Position numbers and translations under genes: made by a program. Shown here piece after piece: positions 58,383-64,000 of a stretch of 64,000 bases of DNA. The stretch spans positions 17,796 through 81,795 of the forward strand of contig JAIESC010000028.1 in NCBI GenBank assembly GCA_019746355.1, read 5' to 3'. The notes under the pieces are model-generated. The model made no database searches. It had not been told where the DNA came from and saw only the letters and a program-made list of their open reading frames with translations. Position 1 is the first letter of the stretch; the number at the start of each line of letters is the position of its first letter. Origin of the DNA: Xanthobacteraceae bacterium. Its GTDB lineage: Bacteria; Pseudomonadota; Alphaproteobacteria; Rhizobiales; Xanthobacteraceae.

Positions 58383-58825
58383 GCCGTCAATGTATCGATG
58401 CGCAGCGCAAATGCGAAAGCCCGGTCGAGAAAAATCAAACTGACATACGAACGAAATTTTGGCGACGTGATTATCGAGCATCTACAATGACTGAATGCCT
58501 GCCGATTCGGCAGCGGCACGCATCGAAGGCTTCGAATGCACTTCTTCTTGGACACCCTCCTGCACGTCCTCGCCAAAGCCATGGCCCTGTTCCGCAGAGC
58601 AGGGCCGGCCGAGGCCGGAATCGGCGGACTGGTGCGCCACGTCAGGCGCGTCGATGTTGCCGCGGGGCGGTCAAACAGCGTTGTCCTTGCCGTGGATCCT
58701 CCGATCGCGTTCGGAGACGTGGTGGTCGGCACCCACCTTCATCCAGGCGACAAGCATCGGGTTCATGAGGCGCTGCAGCTTGCGGCGCGCCGCCAGGCCG
58801 CGTGAGCCGGCTCCGCTCTCGCACC

Positions 58826-58853
58826 ATTAAAAAGCCCCGCGCTGGGCGGGGCT
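58826..58853 (-). terminator. Intrinsic terminator of the cold-shock gene
   Basis: On the minus strand, stem AGCCCCGC / GCGGGGCT with loop CCAGC, followed by TTTTTAAT. It lies 25 bases behind the cold-shock stop. Confidence 0.9.
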
Positions 58854-58878
58854 GAAGTCGCGAAAAGAAAAAACTTGT

Positions 58879-59088
58879 CTATCGGACCTTTAGATTCTCC
58901 GCCGATTCCTTGCCGTTGCGCCCGGTCTGCAGTTCGTACTCGACCTGCTGGCCCTCGTTGAGCGTGCTGAGTCCAGCGCGCTCCACAGCAGAGATGTGCA
59001 CGAACACATCCTTGCCGCCGCCGCCTTGCGGCTGAATGAACCCATACCCTTTGGTTGGGTTGAACCACTTCACAGTGCCTGTCGCCAC
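58879..59088 (-). CDS. cspA: Cold-shock protein (CspA family)
   Basis: A 69-residue OB-fold RNA/DNA-binding protein: [20 protein letters not shown] with the RNP1-type KGYGFI and RNP2-type DVFVHIS motifs, then [20 protein letters not shown]. It acts as an RNA chaperone or single-strand binder. The 59089-59291 stretch upstream holds its promoter and probably a long 5' leader, as usual for such genes. A strong terminator follows. Several csp copies are normal in rhizobia. Confidence 0.96.
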   Translation of the reverse strand: MATGTVKWFNPTKGYGFIQPQGGGGKDVFVHISAVERAGLSTLNEGQQVEYELQTGRNGKESAENLKVR

Positions 59089-59291
59089 GTAGATCGCCTC
59101 CAGATGGTGAGCCTCCCGCCCGGGTCAATTTTTACTCCTGCCCGTGGCAAAGAAAAAGCCCGTTTATCGCGTATTACGTTCTGTTCTTGCGGCACTTGGG
59201 CCGGCGCGGCTACTATAAAGTATTAGAGCCGGCCGCTCGCCGGACCCGCCGGTGCGAACCCCGCCGCAGATAACCGCCTGAAAGTTCATGG

Positions 59292-61901
59292 CTAGCGGCT
59301 CTCCAGCACGCGCCGCAGGCGCGCCGCGAGTTCGCTTTGCACCACCGGCTTCTGGATCAGGTTCACGCCCGGATCGAGCCGGCCCTGGTGGACGATGGCG
59401 TTCCGCGAATAGCCGGTCATGAACATGACCTTCAGCTCCGGCCGAAGCTCGGCGGCGCGCTCGGCCAGCTGCCGGCCGTTCTGGCCCGGCAGCACCACGT
59501 CGGTCAGCAGGAGGTCGATGCGCTCCGGCGTTTGCAGAATGCGCAGCGCCTCTTCGGCATCGGCCGCCCCCAGCACGTCGTAGCCGAGCTCGCGCATGCT
59601 GTCGGTCAGGAACGCGCGCACGTCGTCATCGTCCTCGACGAGGAGAATCCGCTCCGAGCCGCCGCGCAGGCCTTCCGGCTGCTCCACGCGGCTGTCGGCC
59701 GCGACGCCGGTCGCGCGCGGAAGATAGAGCCGCACGGTGGTGCCCTGTCCGGCCTCGCTGTAGATCTTGATGTGGCCGCCGGACTGCTTGACGAAGCCGT
59801 AGACCTGGCTCAGGCCGAGCCCGGTGCCTTGCCCGGCCTGCTTGGTGGTGAAGAACGGCTCGAAGGCGCGCTCGATCACCTCCCTGGGCATGCCCGAGCC
59901 GGTGTCGGTCACCGACAGCGCCACGTACTGGCCGGGCTTCACATCCTCCCCATGATGGGCGCTGTACTCCTCGTCGAGGAATACGTTGTTCGCCTCGATG
60001 GTGAGCTTGCCGCCCTGCGGCATGGCATCGCGCGCGTTGATCGCGAGATTCAGAAGCGCGGTCTCGAGCTGGTTCTGGTCCACCTCGATCGCCCACGCGC
60101 CGCCGGCTCCGACCACCTCGAGGCTGATGGTCTCGCCGAGCGGGGCGTGCAGAAACTCCGACAGATGGCGCAGGAAGCGGTTGACGTCGATCACCGTGGG
60201 CGCGAGCGGCTGGCGGCGCGAGAAGGCGAGAAGCTGGCTCACCAGCGTGGCGGCGCGGCGGCCGCCCTGCTGGGCGTTGTCCAGCGCCCGCAGCGCGCGC
60301 TCGTGCATCTCGCCGCTGAGCTGATTGACCGCGCGGCGGGCGATGTCGAGGTTGCCGAGCACCACGGTGAGCAGATTGTTGAAGTCGTGCGCGACCCCGC
60401 CGGTGAGGTGGCCCACCGCCTCCATCTTCTGCGCCTGGAACAGCTGCTCGCGCGCGTCGTCGAGCCTCGCCTGCGCCTCGCGCTGCTCGGTGATGTCGCG
60501 GGTGATCTTGGCAAAGCCGATCAGTTCGCCTTCTTCGTCGAAGATCGGATCGATCACCGTATGGGCGAAGAACTCGGTGCCGTCCTTGCGCACGCGCCAG
60601 CTCTGCGACTCGTAGTGCCCTTCGGTCGCAGCCTCGCGCAGCGCCAGCTCCGGCACGCCTTTGGCGCGATCCTCTGCGGTGTAGAACAGCGAGAAGTGCC
60701 TGCCGATGATCTCGTCGGCGCGATAGCCCTTGATGCGCTCGGCTCCCGGATTCCAGCTCGTGACATGGCCTTTGGCATCGAGGCGATTGAGCGCGTAATC
60801 GGTGACGCCCTGCACCAGCATGCGGAACTGCGCTTCGGTGTCGGCGCGCGCGGCCTCGATCTCGCGCTGCTTGCGGCCGGCATCGGCCAGCGAGCGCGCG
60901 AGCTCGCGCGTCTCCTCGAGCGCCTTCACGCGGGCGTCCTCGCGCGCATTCTGCGGCGGCGCGCCCTGCAGATAGAGCGGGGCGTTGCGCGCGAGCTGGA
61001 TGATCGGCTGCACCACCCTGCGGCCGAGCGCCATCGCCCCCGCGCCGCCGGCGAGCAGAAGCAGGCCGCCGACCAACGCCACCGCCGCAAGGCGCTCGTT
61101 GCGCTCCGCATCGAGCAGCGCCAGCGGCACGGAAACCAGCGCGCGCCAGCCCGACAGCTCCGACCGCGCATACGCGCCGAGGATCGGCACGCCGAGCCGG
61201 CCGGTGCCCTGGACGAGGCCCTCGATGCCGCCGCTTTGCATCCAGAACGGCGCGGCCGGGGTGCCGACGCCGCGCGCGGGATCGCGCGAGCGGGCGACGA
61301 TGATGCCCTTCTGGTCAACGATGCCGGTGATCCAGCCTTCGGGCAGGGGGTGGGCGGTGAGAATGCCCTGGATCGCCGCGACCGGCATGCTCATGCTGAG
61401 CGCGTATTTCACCTCGCCGCCGACCACGACCGGCACGGCGATGGCGACGATCGGCGCGGCCACGATCCGCCCGGCGAGCAGCTCGGAGACCGCCGGGCGG
61501 CCGGCGAGCGCCTGCCGCACCACGTCGAAATGCCCGGCGTCGGGCAGCACCCGCCCGGGCTCGGCGGCGAGGTTGAAGAGCTGGCGGCCGCTACGGTCGA
61601 TCAGCGCCACGCCGAGCCAGTGCGGATGGTCGGCATGCAGCCGCCGCGCCACGTCGGCGAAACGCTCCATGTCGCCCTGCGCCAGCACGTCGGAGTGGCG
61701 CAGCGCCTCGAGCGCAGCCATGGCGATGCGCATCTCGCGCTCGACGGAGAGCGACAGGCTGCGCGCGTGCACCGTGAGGTCGCGCTCCAGCGCCTCGCGG
61801 TCGCGCTCGGAGTCCCACCACAGGAACAGGCCGGCCAGCAGCAGGGTGGGGACGAGGATCGCCACCACCAGCGCGATGAAGTGGGCACGGACCGTGCGCA
61901 T
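59292..61901 (-). CDS. Membrane-bound hybrid histidine kinase (Cache-like sensor, PAS, HisKA, HATPase, REC)
   Basis: An 869-residue hybrid kinase. A membrane helix (about 9-30), a periplasmic Cache-like sensor (about 35-265) and a second helix (about 273-295) are followed by a signalling helix, a PAS domain (about 355-475, ending ITRDITEQREAQ), HisKA with phospho-acceptor His 505 in GGVAHDFNNLL, an ATPase domain (ALLNLAINARDAMP, DTGSGMP, GTGLGLSQVYGF) and a C-terminal receiver with Asp 801 in LLTDVVLPG. The signal is unknown, probably a small molecule outside the membrane. No response regulator is adjacent, so the attached receiver may be inhibitory or pass phosphate on. Confidence 0.93.
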   Translation of the reverse strand: MRTVRAHFIALVVAILVPTLLLAGLFLWWDSERDREALERDLTVHARSLSLSVEREMRIAMAALEALRHSDVLAQGDMERFADVARRLHADHPHWLGVALIDRSGRQLFNLAAEPGRVLPDAGHFDVVRQALAGRPAVSELLAGRIVAAPIVAIAVPVVVGGEVKYALSMSMPVAAIQGILTAHPLPEGWITGIVDQKGIIVARSRDPARGVGTPAAPFWMQSGGIEGLVQGTGRLGVPILGAYARSELSGWRALVSVPLALLDAERNERLAAVALVGGLLLLAGGAGAMALGRRVVQPIIQLARNAPLYLQGAPPQNAREDARVKALEETRELARSLADAGRKQREIEAARADTEAQFRMLVQGVTDYALNRLDAKGHVTSWNPGAERIKGYRADEIIGRHFSLFYTAEDRAKGVPELALREAATEGHYESQSWRVRKDGTEFFAHTVIDPIFDEEGELIGFAKITRDITEQREAQARLDDAREQLFQAQKMEAVGHLTGGVAHDFNNLLTVVLGNLDIARRAVNQLSGEMHERALRALDNAQQGGRRAATLVSQLLAFSRRQPLAPTVIDVNRFLRHLSEFLHAPLGETISLEVVGAGGAWAIEVDQNQLETALLNLAINARDAMPQGGKLTIEANNVFLDEEYSAHHGEDVKPGQYVALSVTDTGSGMPREVIERAFEPFFTTKQAGQGTGLGLSQVYGFVKQSGGHIKIYSEAGQGTTVRLYLPRATGVAADSRVEQPEGLRGGSERILLVEDDDDVRAFLTDSMRELGYDVLGAADAEEALRILQTPERIDLLLTDVVLPGQNGRQLAERAAELRPELKVMFMTGYSRNAIVHQGRLDPGVNLIQKPVVQSELAARLRRVLESR

Positions 61902-62148
61902 GACGTCCCGCCGGATTGGCCCTGCGAAAGTGTACAGGATGCGGAAACGAATGCACTAGCGGACGAGGCGCAGACGGGCGCGATTGCGATGCGTCGGGTT
62001 TCGATCGGATCGTGCAGCGCTGACCCCGGCCGCTTGCCTGCGGCAATGGACCGGACGACGCCCGGCCCGGCGCACACCGGCATCGAAAGACGTTCGGGAA
62101 CAATTCGGCCGTCTCGATGCTTTCCTTGTGAACACAGGAGGAGCGGGA

Positions 62149-62277
62149 ATGGGTACTTTCGTCGGTCCAAACGGCCGGCTCTACCGTCGCAGGCCATCCA
62201 AGGCGAAATGGATCGGCATCGCCATGGCTGCGATGACAGCGGCAGGCTTGGCCTTTGTCATCAGAGGCATTTTCTAG
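62149..62277 (+). CDS. Small one-helix membrane protein, 42 aa
   Basis: ATG 62149 to TAG 62277 encodes MGTFVGPNGRLYRRRPSKAK followed by WIGIAMAAMTAAGLAFVIRG and IF. Basic head and one membrane helix. AGGAGGAG lies close upstream, a very strong ribosome-binding site. A weak hairpin (ACCCGG/CCGGGT) followed by TTCTTT ends the unit. Function is unknown. Confidence 0.7.
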   Translation: MGTFVGPNGRLYRRRPSKAKWIGIAMAAMTAAGLAFVIRGIF

Positions 62278-62428
62278 CGTCGGCGCCGGAAGCCGGAAGA
62301 AGCTTTCAAAGCGCTCCGCTCAGAGGACCCGGTTCCGCAGAGGGCCGGGTTCTTTGCTTGAGCAGAAAAAGGTTCACCGATCGCATTTGAAGCGATGGAA
62401 CGAATGTTCAGCGCGGTTCACGCCGCGC

Positions 62429-62665
62429 TCAACGCGACGCCGGGGCGGCTCCGTCGGTGGCCGTGCCCGACGTCGATGGGTCGGGGACCGCGCCGCCGTC
62501 CTGCCGCGGCTCAAGCCGGCTCGCATCCTTGCCCTTGCCGCTGCTCGTGGGGCCGCCGGCCTGCACCGCGGCTCGCTCCGTCCTGCCCAGATAGAAGGCG
62601 CTGCCGAGCGCGAGCCCGACCGCGACGATGACGCCGATCACGATGGCCGCAATGGACTGGTTCAT
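62429..62665 (-). CDS. Small one-helix membrane protein with Ser/Gly/Ala tail
   Basis: A 78-residue protein: MNQSIAAIVIGVIVAVGLAL forms a membrane helix, followed by GSAFYLGRTERAAVQAGGPT and a low-complexity hydrophilic tail. The start ATG 62665 has GGAGAAG 6 bases upstream. No family is recognised. The 335 bases between this start and the porin start hold no other gene that I can support. Confidence 0.62.
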   Translation of the reverse strand: MNQSIAAIVIGVIVAVGLALGSAFYLGRTERAAVQAGGPTSSGKGKDASRLEPRQDGGAVPDPSTSGTATDGAAPASR

Positions 62666-62999
62666 GGCGACTTCTCCGGGAAAAGGTCCAAGGAAGCATC
62701 CAGGCGACTTGCGATAACGAGCGGCGAAACAGGCGGTTCCGGCGGGGTCGAAGCCATCCACACCGATCAAGCGCTTGCTTGAGCGCCCGGCGACGGCTGC
62801 GGCCGGGGCGCGGCACTCAGCTTCGATGCCGGCGCAGCGCGGGCCGCGCCGTTGCCCGCGCCGGCCTCAACCACAAATTCGGCAACTGACTCGCAGCGCC
62901 AGAATCCTGTTCACGGCGACGCGATTGACGTGGCCCCGGCATCCGAATCGGCCCACGCTCAACCCCATTCCCATCAACATGTCATTGCAGGGGGCGTCG

Positions 63000-64000
63000 A
63001 TGAAGTCCTACCTGTTTGCAGCCTGTGCCCTTGGTGCGCTGTGCCTGGTCGCGTCGGCCGGCACGTCCGATGCACAATCGAGCGAAGAGCTGCTGCGCCG
63101 GCTCGAGGCGAAGCTCGACGCGCTGTCGAAGGAGAACGCGGAGCTTCGCGCGCGGGTCAGGAAGATCGAGACGACGCGCCAGGCTCCCGCCGCGCCGGTC
63201 CGCGTCGCCTCGGTCGGCACCGCGGTTTCGGACGCGGTTCCGCCGGGCGCGGTCAGCGCCGGCCGCGCGGCGTCCGCCGCCTATGTGCCAAGCAAGGCGG
63301 TTGCCGTGGTCCGGCCGGGCTGCGCCAACTTCGGCGGCTGGTATGCCGGCGTCCACGGCGGATCGACGACGCACATCTGGAACGTCGCCGATCGCAACTC
63401 ATGGGCCGAGAACCAAACCGATCTCGCCCTGCCGAACAACGTCAGCGGCACCGGCTCCGGTTATCACGTGGGCGTCCAGGGCGGATGGAACTGGCAGGCC
63501 GGCTGCACGCTGGTTGGCCTGGAAACCGACTGGAGCTGGTCGGGTCTCAAGCAATCGAAGACCGACACCGACGGTCAGCCCGGTCTGGCGCTCGACAGGC
63601 TGATCAGCGACAGCGAGCTGCGGTGGTGGGGAACGCTGCGCACGCGTGCCGGCGTGATCGTCGACCGGGTGCTCATCTACGTCACCGGCGGCCTGGCCTA
63701 TGCCAGCATCCGTCACTCCTCGACGATCATCGATCAAGGCGTCGCCGTCCCGACCGAGACGCTTGCGGCCACGCAGACCCGCCTGGGCTGGACCGCCGGT
63801 TTCGGCACGGAATGGGCCTGGACCGACAACTGGAGCATCAAGGGCGAAGTGCTCTATGCCAACTTCCTCGACAGCGCGGAGAGCTATCAGTCGGCGAAGG
63901 CGGCCAGCACCGGCGCTCCTCCGACCCTACAAGATTCACACATTTCGGAGGCTCCAACCATGCTTGATCGCGTGGAACTGGGTGAGGCCTCTGATCATGA
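63000..64000 (+). CDS. Outer-membrane porin family protein (Omp25/31-like), 3' end disrupted or cut
   Basis: From ATG 63000: signal peptide MKSYLFAACALGALCLVASA, then a coiled segment (SSEELLRRLEAKLDALSKEN) and a barrel of the rhizobial Omp25/31 type: NFGGWYAGVHGGSTTHIWNV, VGVQGGWNWQAGCTLVGLET, RTRAGVIVDRVLIYVTGGLA and TRLGWTAGFGTEWAWTDNWS. Up to about residue 308 the protein is family-like. The last strand and the expected final RVGxNYxF are absent. The frame instead runs on, from about 63926, into unrelated, A/T-richer sequence. The gene looks interrupted by an insertion whose body lies beyond the window. Confidence 0.75.
   Translation, partial: MKSYLFAACALGALCLVASAGTSDAQSSEELLRRLEAKLDALSKENAELRARVRKIETTRQAPAAPVRVASVGTAVSDAVPPGAVSAGRAASAAYVPSKAVAVVRPGCANFGGWYAGVHGGSTTHIWNVADRNSWAENQTDLALPNNVSGTGSGYHVGVQGGWNWQAGCTLVGLETDWSWSGLKQSKTDTDGQPGLALDRLISDSELRWWGTLRTRAGVIVDRVLIYVTGGLAYASIRHSSTIIDQGVAVPTETLAATQTRLGWTAGFGTEWAWTDNWSIKGEVLYANFLDSAESYQSAKAASTGAPPTLQDSHISEAPTMLDRVELGEASDH
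63960..64000 (+). CDS. Start of an unidentified gene cut by the window edge
   Basis: GGAGG lies 8 bases before ATG 63960, and 13 codons (MLDRVELGEASDH) follow before the window ends. The strong ribosome-binding site inside what should be porin sequence suggests a gene of an inserted element, possibly a transposase. Too little is visible to name it. The ATG is in frame with the porin. Confidence 0.35.
   Translation, partial: MLDRVELGEASDH

Noticed and set aside
58536..58805. A possible 89-residue plus-strand gene
   Set aside because: It starts with a short hydrophobic stretch but has no ribosome-binding site or recognisable motif, and competing frames exist on the other strand.
59337..62390. 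A 1017-codon plus-strand frame
   Set aside because: Antisense to the hybrid histidine kinase, which has all its domains; the plus-strand translation has no recognisable domain.

Overview
The window is about 64 kb of high-GC, densely coded DNA from an alphaproteobacterium. The gene families point to the order Hyphomicrobiales (Rhizobiales), near Bradyrhizobium, Rhodopseudomonas, Pseudolabrys or Rhodoplanes: DUF1236, DUF930, DUF2385/TIGR02301, an HvrA-type H-NS protein, HWE/HisKA_2 kinase, orphan Bug binding proteins, ABC_sub_bind remnants, and many small lineage-specific secreted or one-helix proteins. It looks chromosomal. One clean tRNA gene, tRNA-Pro(CGG), is present; there is no rRNA, CRISPR array or phage block.

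Layout. 0-8.5 kb: the end of a TRAP-TAXI uptake system (fused permease then binding protein), a repeat-built autotransporter, a cell-wall hydrolase, an HTH-only LysR-like protein and a 58-residue zinc-ribbon protein. 8.5-19 kb: nadC and nadA (minus strand) behind two putative NadQ/NrtR-type operators, two tandem MFS paralogs, an AcuI/YhdH reductase, two related cysteine-patterned secreted proteins around a PaaI-like thioesterase, and a large DUF2339 membrane protein. 19-31.5 kb: H-NS; a minus-strand operon running mntA, broken hepT, tag, HD phosphohydrolase, tyrosine phosphatase, NadQ-like regulator; then ygfZ, dihydroorotase, a two-receiver protein, NUDIX, a SRAP/YedK protein and small hypothetical genes. 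31.6-38.4 kb: an operon of a MmgE/PrpD protein, tsaC/sua5 and an FAD-linked oxidase, then tRNA-Pro, tenA and an orphan Bug protein. 38.6-54 kb: a looser region with damaged genes (GlxA, ABC_sub_bind, DUF1801, Crp) and many small secreted proteins around two intact units: a PAS/GAF HWE kinase with its coupled receiver, and a class A penicillin-binding protein. 54-64 kb: a benzoate-CoA-ligase-like enzyme with an odd C-terminal repeat, an acyltransferase 3, a cold-shock protein, a hybrid histidine kinase and an outer-membrane porin whose 3' end seems to run into foreign DNA at the window edge.

Most interesting points. (1) A likely complete NAD regulatory circuit: two inverted-repeat operators of the same spacing in front of nadA, and 10 kb away a Nudix-fold winged-helix regulator whose Nudix box has lost its catalytic glutamates. 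nadB is absent from between nadA and nadC. (2) A HepT/MntA toxin-antitoxin remnant in which the toxin has a frameshift and a stop codon exactly at the tyrosine that MntA modifies in characterised pairs; the antitoxin gene is intact. (3) At least four REP-like palindromes of one family, two of them a 29-bp inverted pair that fuses a small membrane ORF to the oxidase reading frame. (4) Several pairs of small paralogs, including two convergent ones facing each other. (5) Repeat-driven change at gene ends: a 14-bp repeat at the start of a DUF1801 gene, a 15-bp repeat in the ligase tail and a 480-bp offset duplication in the autotransporter.

All calls come from reading the sequence; no database search was run.
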